NCBI GenBank assembly: GCA_902766855.1
Contig: CACXFE010000015.1
Location: 1-19,879, forward strand
Reading direction: 5' to 3'
DNA: 19,879 bases
DNA from: Oscillospiraceae bacterium
GTDB lineage: Bacteria; Bacillota; Clostridia; Oscillospirales; Acutalibacteraceae
Positions within the stretch are counted from its first letter, which is position 1. Every line of letters starts with the position of its first letter. Position numbers and translations under genes: made by a program. This document shows positions 1 to 6,217 of this stretch, in pieces. Below the pieces are notes generated by a model, which was not told where the DNA came from, searched no databases, and saw only the letters and a program-made list of their open reading frames with translations.

Positions 1-1
1 G

Positions 2-73
2 CCCAAAAAAGTTTTAGGTTTCAAAAAACCAGTAGATTTATTTGAATTTTCACTCTCTAAGTGTTGCACTTAG
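2..73 (+). CDS. IS30-family transposase, C-terminal fragment (cut by window edge)
   Basis: Frame 2 is open from the window edge and reads PKKVLGFKKPVDLFEF followed by SLSKCCT and a TAG stop. The pattern 'RPRK-LG(F/Y)K-P-x-x-(L/V)F' is the usual extreme C-terminus of IS30-family DDE transposases, just after the last catalytic Glu region. Only 23 codons are visible, so the catalytic domain and intactness cannot be judged. A probable terminal repeat lies immediately downstream. The identification rests on a short motif and could be wrong, but no other family fits as well. Confidence 0.6.
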   Translation, partial: PKKVLGFKKPVDLFEFSLSKCCT

Positions 74-88
74 TTTGACAATTCATCG
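58..88. repeat. probable terminal end of the IS30-family element
   Basis: Overlapping the transposase stop is TAAGTG-TTG-CACTTA (58-72), a perfect 6-bp-arm inverted repeat, followed by GTTTGACAATTCATC. IS30-family elements usually have 20-30 bp terminal inverted repeats very close to the transposase stop. The exact outer boundary is inferred; the partner repeat lies outside the window. Confidence 0.4.
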
Positions 89-130
89 ATAAACCCTATT
101 GGTAGACTGCGGCGCTGGAAACGGCGTCGA

Positions 131-148
131 TTTGTTTTTCCGGCGACA
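131..148 (+). repeat. 18-bp word repeated inverted at 5613-5630
   Basis: The word tttgtttttccggcgaca occurs here on the plus strand and again, identical, on the minus strand at 5630-5613, inside the hairpin-rich gap after the flavodoxin gene. Both copies are intergenic. An 18-base identity is unlikely by chance in 20 kb, so both may belong to one dispersed intergenic repeat family. The region 89-205 shows nothing else except a weak promoter-like TATCCT at 182-187. Confidence 0.4.
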
Positions 149-205
149 GGGGCGTTTTTCATAAACAAAAGGTTCTCCGCATATCCTATCAATGAGGTGA
201 AACAC

Positions 206-682
206 ATGAAAAAACAAACCGTAAAAGCCTATCTTTTTTGGATCATAGCGACCGAGGCGGTCGGTGTGCTGGCAGGCTTATTAACGCGCGAAGCCACGCG
301 GGTTTACAGTACCACTATGAACAAACCGCCCTTGTCGCCGCCCGGGATCGTTTTTCCCGTTGTGTGGTCGATCCTGTATGCCCTGATGGGTATCGGGGCG
401 GCACGGGTATCGCTGACAACGCCTTCGAAAACCCGCTCCGACAGTATATTCCTTTATCTTGTGCAATTAACATTCAATTTCTTTTGGAGCATTCTGTTTT
501 TTAATTTGGCAAACTATGGCGTCGCGTTTGTTTGGTTGGTGATTTTATGGGGGCTGATTTTGTGGATGACGCTTTTGTTTTTCAAAATCGATCGCCCGGC
601 GGCGTATTTGCAAATCCCGTATCTGATCTGGGTGTTGTTTGCCGGTTATTTGAATTTGGGAGTGTGGATTTTAAACCGTTAA
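206..682 (+). CDS. tspO: TspO/MBR family membrane protein
   Basis: 158-residue integral membrane protein of the translocator protein/benzodiazepine-receptor family, which binds porphyrins and related ligands; its role in Firmicutes is poorly defined. Seen directly: five hydrophobic segments; the family motif PPLSPPGIVFPVVWSILYAL (about residues 42-61), matching the proline/tryptophan-rich TM1-TM2 loop; FFWSILFF in the middle; and the C-terminal NLGVWILNR. Length matches the family (about 155-165). ATG at 206 is chosen because GAGGTG at 194-199 is an ideal ribosome site six bases away; the GTG at 197 lies inside that site. It is convergent with the ABC operon, with only seven bases between the stops. 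The IS30 end lies about 120 bp upstream and may have changed its promoter. Confidence 0.9.
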   Translation: MKKQTVKAYLFWIIATEAVGVLAGLLTREATRVYSTTMNKPPLSPPGIVFPVVWSILYALMGIGAARVSLTTPSKTRSDSIFLYLVQLTFNFFWSILFFNLANYGVAFVWLVILWGLILWMTLLFFKIDRPAAYLQIPYLIWVLFAGYLNLGVWILNR

Positions 683-689
683 AGCCGGA

Positions 690-2423
690 TCAATCCGGGG
701 CAAACTGGCTTTTGTATAACGCGGTATAAAAGCCGTTTTTCGCCAACAGTTGGGCATGGGTGCCTTGCTCGGCTACACGCCCGTCTTTCAAGACCAGGAT
801 CATGTCGGCGTCTTGTACGGTGGAAAGGCGGTGCGCGACCACCAGGGAGGTTTTGCCCTCCATCAACCGCATGAATGCCGCCTGTACTTTTTGTTCGGTT
901 CTGGTATCAATAGAGGAAGTGGCTTCATCTAAAATCAGCATGGGAGGTTTGCGCAGCATGACGCGCGCAATGCAAAGCAACTGCCGCTCCCCTTCGGAGA
1001 GACTGTCGTTTTCCCCGATCACGGTGTCGTACCCGTTTTCAAGCCGCATGATAAATTCGTGCGCCCATGCCGCTTTTGCCGCTTCTATGATTTCGTTTTC
1101 CGTGGCATTTGGATTGCCAAACGCAATATTTTCCCGCACGGTTCCGTGCAGGATCCAGGTTTCTTGCAGCACCATTCCGATCTGCCCGCGTAAACTTTGC
1201 CGCGTCACGCCGGTAATGGGAGTGCCGTCTACCGTGATTTCGCCGACATCCGGGTCATAAAAGCGCATCAGCAGATTGATCAAAGTGGTTTTTCCGCATC
1301 CTGTCGGGCCTACGATCGCGATCTTTTTACCCGGCGAGGTGTGAAAGGCAAAGTTTTCAATCAGCCGGTGCGTTTTATCATAGGAAAAGGTTACGCCGCG
1401 AAACGCGATTTCTCCTTGCGCGGGGGGCAGTTCGGGGAGATCCCGGTCACTGCTTTGCGCCGGTTCGTCGATCAGTTCAAACAAGCGTGCGGCACAGGCA
1501 AAAGCATTTTGCAGTTCGGTGATCACACTGGATATTTCGTTAAATGGCTTGGTATATTGGGTGGAATAAGCCAGAAAACTGACAAACATACCGACCGTGA
1601 TGTGATCACTCAATGCAAAAAGCGCCCCCATCAAGCCGACCACGGCATAAATAACATTGTTGATAAACCGTGTGGTAGGGTTGGTGAGCGAAGAGAAGAA
1701 AACCGCTTTTAAAGAAACCTTGTTTAACCGCCGGTTGCTTTCATCAAACCGTTCCAAGGCTTTTTCTTCGTAGGAGAAGGCTTGAACGGTTTTTTGATTG
1801 CCGATCATTTCATTGATCAATGCCGTTTGTTCGCCGCGCGTTTCGGATTGGCGGCGGAACAGATCATAAGTTTGCCCGGCAATATACCGCGCCGTAAAGA
1901 GGGAGAGCGGCGTAAGGATGACCACCGCTGCCGCGATCGCAGGGGAAACCCCCACCATGAAAAGCAGCGTGATTACAATGGTGATCAAACCGGTGAAAAG
2001 TTGTGAAAAGCCTAAAATCAATCCGTCTGACAGTTGCTCGGCATCGGAAATCATGCGGCTGACAATGTCCCCGTAAGCATGGGAATCCAGATAGGAAATC
2101 GGAAGTTGTTGGAGCCGGATAAACGCTTTATTGCGAATGTTTTTCACGGTGTGATAAGCAATCCGATTATTGAGGACACCTATTCCCCATTGAAGGATCC
2201 CCCCGCAGACAGCGCAGATCACAATGCGGATCAACGGGGTTTTCAGCCCGGCAAAATCCACCGTCCCGTTTTCACGGATCGCGTCAATGGCTTGCCCCGC
2301 CAAAACAGGAATGGATAGGGCAAAAATCACACTGCATAATGAAAAAAGAAGCGAAAGAACAAACAAGAAACGATTGCGGCCGATTTCCGCTATCGTTCGC
2401 CGGATCAGGGTGCGTGGTTTCAT
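690..2423 (-). CDS. heterodimeric ABC exporter, canonical-site subunit
   Basis: 577-residue half-transporter with an N-terminal six-helix transmembrane domain (about 1-320) and a C-terminal ATPase domain (about 338-577). The ATPase has Walker A GPTGCGKTTL (Lys378), a Q-loop (MVLQETWILHGTV), signature LSEGERQ (a variant of LSGGQ), Walker B MLILDEATSSID with the catalytic Glu at 500, and the switch His in VVAHRLSTV. It overlaps its partner by four bases (ATGA), showing translational coupling. Known family: TM288/BmrD/TmrA-type exporters, which pair with a subunit carrying a degenerate site. In this family the canonical Walker B Glu and the degenerate signature often sit on the same chain, so the pair has one competent ATP site. 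Substrate (drug, peptide or lipid) cannot be read from sequence. Confidence 0.92.
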   Translation of the reverse strand: MKPRTLIRRTIAEIGRNRFLFVLSLLFSLCSVIFALSIPVLAGQAIDAIRENGTVDFAGLKTPLIRIVICAVCGGILQWGIGVLNNRIAYHTVKNIRNKAFIRLQQLPISYLDSHAYGDIVSRMISDAEQLSDGLILGFSQLFTGLITIVITLLFMVGVSPAIAAAVVILTPLSLFTARYIAGQTYDLFRRQSETRGEQTALINEMIGNQKTVQAFSYEEKALERFDESNRRLNKVSLKAVFFSSLTNPTTRFINNVIYAVVGLMGALFALSDHITVGMFVSFLAYSTQYTKPFNEISSVITELQNAFACAARLFELIDEPAQSSDRDLPELPPAQGEIAFRGVTFSYDKTHRLIENFAFHTSPGKKIAIVGPTGCGKTTLINLLMRFYDPDVGEITVDGTPITGVTRQSLRGQIGMVLQETWILHGTVRENIAFGNPNATENEIIEAAKAAWAHEFIMRLENGYDTVIGENDSLSEGERQLLCIARVMLRKPPMLILDEATSSIDTRTEQKVQAAFMRLMEGKTSLVVAHRLSTVQDADMILVLKDGRVAEQGTHAQLLAKNGFYTALYKSQFAPD

Positions 2424-4144
2424 TGTTCACCGCCCCTTTCTGTTTGCGAGTGGTAAATTTCCCGAAAGACTTCGCAGGATTTAAGCAATTCTTGCTCGGT
2501 GCCGATCCCCACGACTCTGCCGTTATCCAACACAACAAGCGTTTGTGCGTTTTTCAGGGCGGAGATGCGCTGGGATACGATCAGCACGGTCATATCATTC
2601 CCCATGTTTCGGAGTGCTTTCATCAAATTGGCGGCGGTCACATAATCCAGCGCGCTGGCCGAGTCATCCAAAATCAGGATCTCGGGTTTGCGAACCAGCG
2701 CCCGGGCAATGGCTAACCGCTGGCGCTGTCCGCCTGACAGGTTGCGTCCGTCCTGTTCGATGATAAAATCCAGCCCGCCGGTTTTTTCCCGGATGATACC
2801 ATCCGCCTGGGCGGTGGACAGGGCGGCCAGAATTTCTTCATCGGTGGCGTCCGGTTTGCCGAAGCGGATATTGTCCCGTATAGTTCCTTGAAATAAAACG
2901 GTTTTTTGCGGCACGATCCCGATTTTTTCGCGCAAGGCGTTCCGTGTATATTCCCGCACATTCACGCCGTCTACCAGCACGGCGCCTTCGGTCGCTTCAT
3001 AAAACCGGGGGATCAGGTGAACCAGCGAACTTTTGCCGGAACCGGTCGAGCCGATAATGCCCACGGTTTTTCCGCGCGGCAAAGCCAGATCAATCGCTGC
3101 CAGTGCCCGTTCGCCCCCGCCGTAAGAGAGGGAGGCGTTTTGAAATTCCACCGCGTTCGGAGTGGTGCGGTCACCTTCCGCCATCTTGCCAAACGGCATA
3201 TCCGGTTTGATATCCAATACCGCTTGTATGCGGTTGCCGCTGGCGATCGCTTTGGTTATGCTGATAATCAGTGAGGCGAGTTTGATCAGTTCCACCAGGA
3301 TTTGGGACATATAGTTGTAAAGCGCCACCACGCTCCCCTTGGTCAGGGCGCCGCCTTCTACCCGCAGGGCACCTGTGTAGATCAGCACCGCTACCGCAAG
3401 ATTGATCAGCACAAAGGTGACGGGGTTTAAAAACGCCGAGATTTTGCCCACAGCGATCTGCATCTCGGTCAACAAATCGTTGCGCTTGTGGAAAGCGCCG
3501 ATCTCATCCTCTTCTTTGCAAAAGGCGCGGATCACCCGGGCGCCTTGCAGATTTTCGCGCGTTTTCGCAAGCAGAGCGTCCAGTTTCTTTTGTACTTTTT
3601 TGTAAAGCGGGATACAGATCAGCATGATCGCAAAGACCACCGCTAAAAGCAGCGGCACCGCCGCGGCGAAAACCCATGCCGCTTTCGCATCCACCAGAAA
3701 GGCCATCAGCACCGCCCCGAACACCACAAAGGGGGAACGAAGCAGTAACCGCAAGGCTAAATTCAAACCGACCTGCACCTGATTGACATCCCCGGTCATA
3801 CGGGTGATCAGGGTAGGGGTGCCGATGCGGTCAAGTTCCGTATAAGAAAAACGACCGATATGGGCAAACAAAACATGACGCACATCGGTGCAGAATCCCA
3901 CTGCCGCTTTGGCGGCGAAAAACTGTGCGGCAAGGGCGCATAATAATCCGCTCGCGGCGAATACTATCAATATTCCGCAGGTTTGGTAAATCACGGTGCG
4001 ATTGCCCGTTTCGATCCCGTGATCGATCATGTTCGCCACCACCAGCGGTACTGTCAGTTCAAAGGCGGCTTCGATCAATTTGAACAGAGGCCCCAAGAAA
4101 CATTCGGTTTTATATTTTTTAAGAAATACAAGTAATCGTATCAT
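2420..4144 (-). CDS. heterodimeric ABC exporter, degenerate-site subunit
   Basis: 574-residue half-transporter: six-helix membrane domain (about 1-310) then ATPase with Walker A GSTGSGKSSL (Lys371), Q-loop (IVPQKTVLFQGTI), a perfect signature LSGGQRQR, and Walker B ILILDDSASALD. Asp494 replaces the usual catalytic Glu, and the switch His is Gln (VSQRISAL). This is the TM287/BmrC-like partner: its Walker B contributes to the inactive ATP site and its good signature completes the active site with the other chain. Start ATG 4144 is chosen because AGGAAG lies just upstream and because the predicted promoter -10 at 4168-4173 lies downstream of the longer in-frame start at 4177, leaving that start untranscribed. 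First gene of the two-gene operon. It is divergent from the DUF3793 operon. Confidence 0.92.
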   Translation of the reverse strand: MIRLLVFLKKYKTECFLGPLFKLIEAAFELTVPLVVANMIDHGIETGNRTVIYQTCGILIVFAASGLLCALAAQFFAAKAAVGFCTDVRHVLFAHIGRFSYTELDRIGTPTLITRMTGDVNQVQVGLNLALRLLLRSPFVVFGAVLMAFLVDAKAAWVFAAAVPLLLAVVFAIMLICIPLYKKVQKKLDALLAKTRENLQGARVIRAFCKEEDEIGAFHKRNDLLTEMQIAVGKISAFLNPVTFVLINLAVAVLIYTGALRVEGGALTKGSVVALYNYMSQILVELIKLASLIISITKAIASGNRIQAVLDIKPDMPFGKMAEGDRTTPNAVEFQNASLSYGGGERALAAIDLALPRGKTVGIIGSTGSGKSSLVHLIPRFYEATEGAVLVDGVNVREYTRNALREKIGIVPQKTVLFQGTIRDNIRFGKPDATDEEILAALSTAQADGIIREKTGGLDFIIEQDGRNLSGGQRQRLAIARALVRKPEILILDDSASALDYVTAANLMKALRNMGNDMTVLIVSQRISALKNAQTLVVLDNGRVVGIGTEQELLKSCEVFREIYHSQTERGGEQ

Positions 4145-4167
4145 CGGTTTCTTCCTTTCCGCATACG

Positions 4168-4196
4168 ATTTTATCATATCGGCGGAAAGATGTAAA
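4168..4196 (-). promoter_or_regulatory. sigma-A promoter of the ABC exporter operon
   Basis: On the minus strand TTTACA (4196-4191), 17 bases, then TAAAAT (4173-4168). The expected start of transcription near 4161 leaves a leader of about 17 bases carrying the AGGAAG site before ATG 4144. Confidence 0.55.
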
Positions 4197-4226
4197 CCGA
4201 AAAAAAGAAAAACTTTGAAAAAAGGG

Positions 4227-4255
4227 TTGACAAAGCGGTGGAAATCTGTTATACT
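4227..4255 (+). promoter_or_regulatory. consensus sigma-A promoter of the DUF3793-flavodoxin operon
   Basis: TTGACA (4227-4232), a 17-base spacer, then TATACT (4250-4255). This is almost perfect sigma-A consensus, so strong expression is expected unless repressed. The palindromes beginning at 4254 overlap the -10 and the expected transcription start (about 4262), the right place for a repressor. Confidence 0.75.
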
Positions 4256-4278
4256 AACGATAGTTAGCCGCCGCTAAC
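4254..4278. promoter_or_regulatory. overlapping palindromes, candidate metal-responsive operator O1
   Basis: Two overlapping inverted repeats share one half-site: CTAAC-GATA-GTTAG (4254-4267) and GTTAGC-CGCC-GCTAAC (4263-4278). They cover the end of the -10 and the transcription start. The second has the same arms and spacing as the perfect palindrome at 4310-4325. The TTAG/CTAA dyad resembles DtxR/IdeR-type boxes; the regulator is inferred, not seen in this window. Confidence 0.6.
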
Positions 4279-4296
4279 TAAAATCCGGCGGCTTTT
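4266..4296 (+). other. leader hairpin with short T tract
   Basis: AGCCGCCG (4266-4273) pairs perfectly with CGGCGGCT (4286-4293) across a 12-base loop and runs into TTTT (4293-4296). It starts only a few bases after the predicted transcript start. It could be a 5' stabilising stem or a weak attenuator. It shares bases with operator O1, so part of the symmetry may serve DNA binding instead. Confidence 0.4.
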
Positions 4297-4309
4297 GATT
4301 CCCACAATG

Positions 4310-4325
4310 GTTAGCATATGCTAAC
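4310..4325. promoter_or_regulatory. perfect 16-bp palindrome, candidate operator O2
   Basis: GTTAGCATATGCTAAC is a perfect palindrome with the same GTTAGC-N4-GCTAAC design as 4263-4278, 47 bases further down. It lies between the promoter and the ribosome site (GAAGGGGTGA, 4331-4340) of the DUF3793 gene. Two matching sites suggest cooperative binding of a dimeric repressor. Confidence 0.65.
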
Positions 4326-4344
4326 TTCCGGAAGGGGTGATTTT

Positions 4345-4905
4345 ATGTCGGAAGAAGTGATCGTGCGGCACTGTTCTCCCACGCTTGCCGGAATGAAAAC
4401 CGGCAGTTTGTTCAGCAGTGTTTTCCGCGATATGGAAGAGCTGCGGGATACGGTGCGGCGGTTCAATCGCGTGCTGGTGAAAAAGGGTTTGCGGATTTTA
4501 CCGCTTCGCTACCGGGAAGGGCACGCGTTATTGTATTTGTATCGCCCGGCCTATTTAACACAGGATCTGGCAAAGGCAGAGGTTCGCCGCTTGTTAAAAG
4601 AGCGCGGGTACGATCCGCAATCGCCTGACCGATGCGTTCTTCGGCTGATCGAGCGGCTGAAAACCACGGGGGACTTTCCGCATGAAATCGGCTTGTTTCT
4701 CGGTTACCCGCCCGAGGATGTGCGCGGGTTTATAGAAAACCGTGCCGGAAAATGCAAGTGCGTCGGTTGCTGGAAAGTGTATGGAAACGAACAGGCGGCA
4801 AGGGCGCTGTTCTTAAAATATCGGCGTTGTACCGAGGCGTACTGTGTTCGTTTGCGCAGCGGGATCCCGGTAGAGCGGCTTGCCGTGGCTGACCGTTCGT
4901 CATGA
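4345..4905 (+). CDS. DUF3793 family protein
   Basis: 186-residue soluble protein of uncharacterised family DUF3793, common in gut Clostridia. Seen: N-terminal RHCSPTLAGMKTGSLF (8-23), a central EIGLFLGYPPEDVRGFIENR, and a Cys-rich C-terminal block KCKCVGCWKVYG (Cys137, 139, 142) followed by a short helical stretch ending in YRRCTEAYCVRL. The His-Cys near the N-terminus and the Cys cluster could bind metal or a cofactor, but this is inference. Start 4345 is chosen for GAAGGGGTGA just upstream; the ATG at 4318 lies inside palindrome O2. It is first in a two-gene operon with a flavodoxin, 19 bases apart. From general knowledge, DUF3793 genes are often found near flavodoxin and ferrous iron transport genes, so an iron-related role is likely. 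Function unknown. Confidence 0.9.
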   Translation: MSEEVIVRHCSPTLAGMKTGSLFSSVFRDMEELRDTVRRFNRVLVKKGLRILPLRYREGHALLYLYRPAYLTQDLAKAEVRRLLKERGYDPQSPDRCVLRLIERLKTTGDFPHEIGLFLGYPPEDVRGFIENRAGKCKCVGCWKVYGNEQAARALFLKYRRCTEAYCVRLRSGIPVERLAVADRSS

Positions 4906-4924
4906 TCAGAAAGGATGAGAGTAA

Positions 4925-5350
4925 ATGAAGAAAATAGCAGTGGTGTATTGGAGTGGAACCGGGAATACCGAAGCCATGGCGGAAGCCGTGGCGGCAGGGA
5001 TCCGGGAGAACGGAGCGGAAGCGGAATTGTTCCGTGCCGACTGTTTTGAAGCCTCCATGATGGAAGCATATGCCGCGATTGCCTTTGGATGCCCTTCTAT
5101 GGGCTCTGAAGAGTTGGAAGAAAGCGAGTTTGCCCCGATGTTTGCGGCATGCGCCGGCGGATTGGCGGGCAAAAAAATCGCGCTGTTCGGCTCGTACGGA
5201 TGGGGCGACGGCGAATGGATGCGAAATTGGGAAGCGGATTGCAAGCAAAAAGGCGCGGTTCTTGCCTGTCAATCCGTTATTTGTAACGATGCGCCCGATG
5301 ACGACGCAAAAAATGCCTGCAAGGCGTTAGGCGCGGCATTGGCGGGCTGA
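4925..5350 (+). CDS. short-chain flavodoxin
   Basis: 141-residue FMN electron carrier. The FMN phosphate loop is textbook: VVYWSGTGNTE, with SGTGNTE at residues 10-16. The second flavin-contact loop reads FGSYGWGDGEWM (88-99), with Tyr91 and Trp93 placed to stack on the ring. Length fits short-chain flavodoxins, which lack the long insertion. It carries low-potential electrons and commonly replaces ferredoxin when iron is scarce. AAGGATGAG lies just upstream of ATG 4925. Co-transcribed with the DUF3793 gene under the candidate metal-responsive operators, which fits an iron-sparing response. It could alternatively serve a dedicated partner such as the DUF3793 protein. Confidence 0.93.
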   Translation: MKKIAVVYWSGTGNTEAMAEAVAAGIRENGAEAELFRADCFEASMMEAYAAIAFGCPSMGSEELEESEFAPMFAACAGGLAGKKIALFGSYGWGDGEWMRNWEADCKQKGAVLACQSVICNDAPDDDAKNACKALGAALAG

Positions 5351-5660
5351 ACCTTGTTCCTCCTGTGGGTGGGCGTTTTACGCGCACCGGCATGAATCAT
5401 ATGAAATGGCCAAACAGCAAAGCCGTCCTGAAAAGGGCGGCTTTGCTGTTTGAGAGTGTCGACAAAGTCGCCCCTCTCTTGGACGGGGATGCCGCTTGCT
5501 CGAAAATCAAGGATTTTCGGCCTGCACTCTATCCCCGCCAATACCGCCCCTGTGCCCTTGAAACCCGCCTTTATAAGCGGGTTTCGCTACTAAGGAGTTT
5601 TTCCGACGCACTTGTCGCCGGAAAAACAAAAATGGCGCCGAAAACGGCGCATTTTTGTTA
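5351..5660. repeat. gene-free, hairpin-packed intergenic stretch (possible dispersed structured repeat)
   Basis: No credible gene lies between the flavodoxin and spoIIIAH. The stretch holds successive perfect or near-perfect stem-loops: 5411-5429 with 5434-5452 (19 bp, one wobble, GAAA loop); CGGGGAT/ATCCCCG 5484-5490 with 5531-5537 enclosing CGAAAATC-AAG-GATTTTCG (5501-5519); GAAACCCGC/GCGGGTTTC 5560-5568 with 5577-5585; GTTTTTCCG/CGGAAAAAC 5597-5605 with 5619-5627; and the terminator 5625-5659. It also contains the 18-bp word shared with 131-148. The density suggests a mobile or structured intergenic repeat rather than only a terminator. Confidence 0.5.
5625..5659. terminator. bidirectional intrinsic terminator between flavodoxin and spoIIIAH
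   Basis: aacaaaaatggcgccg (5625-5640), a four-A loop, then cggcgcatttttgtt (5645-5659): a GC-rich stem with one bulged G, flanked by A tracts on the left and T tracts on the right. It can stop transcription from both convergent operons. Confidence 0.75.
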
Positions 5661-5673
5661 ATTCGGTTTAGGT

Positions 5674-6216
5674 TTATTTGATGGGGATGATTTTGATGTC
5701 CGATAATTTGATATTGGTTTCGGTGGTGACAATATCCTGAATTTGCAGTGTTTGGGCGGAAGTAAGCCCGTCGGATTGTACCACCACGCTGATCCCGCTG
5801 TCATTGATGACCGCCACCGCCTGCTCAAACCCTTTGGCTTTTAAAAGGGTTTCGATATTGTTTTCGCTTTCGGCGCGATTGGTCAACAGTTCTATTTTGG
5901 CAAGAGCGGATTTTTTATCCTCCTCGGTCAATTTTGCGCTTTTGAGGGTTTCCTCAATCGTTTCGCGCATTTCTTTGCGTGCCGCCGCCCGTTCTTTTTT
6001 GGTCGTGGTGAAATAATCCGCCTTTTTTTCGGTGGCTTTTGCGGCGGTTGCTACCGCGTCTTTCGAAGAGGTGGTGTTGCTGACATAGGAGGCCTCGCCC
6101 AAATATTTAGTAGAGGGCGGGGCGTATTTCATGTTCAGCCACACCGCAAGCACGAGCGCCGCCGCCATCACCGCGACCGCCACATGCGTTTTTCCCAAAA
6201 CTTTTCCCTTTTTCAC
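5674..6216 (-). CDS. spoIIIAH: stage III sporulation protein AH
   Basis: 180-residue bitopic membrane protein of the SpoIIIA-SpoIIQ channel. A short cytoplasmic N-terminus (KKGKVLGKTH) precedes one hydrophobic helix (about 12-28, VAVAVMAAALVLAVWLN). A charged linker with coiled-coil character (about 60-115) follows, then a ring-building motif domain (about 115-180) related to the YscJ/FliF fold. In studied Bacillus, SpoIIIAH sits in the mother-cell membrane and binds forespore SpoIIQ across the intermembrane space. The start is GTG at 6216. It is supported by AGGAGG encoded within the last codons of spoIIIAG, whose stop lies one base upstream. Last gene of the operon, followed by the terminator at 5625-5659. 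Confidence 0.93.
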   Translation of the reverse strand: MKKGKVLGKTHVAVAVMAAALVLAVWLNMKYAPPSTKYLGEASYVSNTTSSKDAVATAAKATEKKADYFTTTKKERAAARKEMRETIEETLKSAKLTEEDKKSALAKIELLTNRAESENNIETLLKAKGFEQAVAVINDSGISVVVQSDGLTSAQTLQIQDIVTTETNIKLSDIKIIPIK

Positions 6217-6217
6217 A

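Noticed and set aside
197..205. GTG start at 197 for tspO
   Set aside because: The GTG is part of the GAGGTG ribosome site; ATG 206 is correctly spaced and gives the family length.
683..710. CCGGA-TCAA-TCCGG stem as a terminator between tspO and the ABC operon
   Set aside because: Only 5 bp and no T tract; it lies mainly inside the ABC gene end.
4145..4177. Longer start at 4177 for the ABC exporter chain
   Set aside because: No ribosome site there, and the predicted promoter -10 lies downstream of it; ATG 4144 has AGGAAG.
4318..4344. ATG 4318 as DUF3793 start
   Set aside because: It lies inside the perfect palindrome and lacks a ribosome site; ATG 4345 follows GAAGGGGTGA.
5411..5452. 19-bp stem as the flavodoxin terminator
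   Set aside because: It is not followed by a T tract; the hairpin at 5625-5659 is the better terminator.
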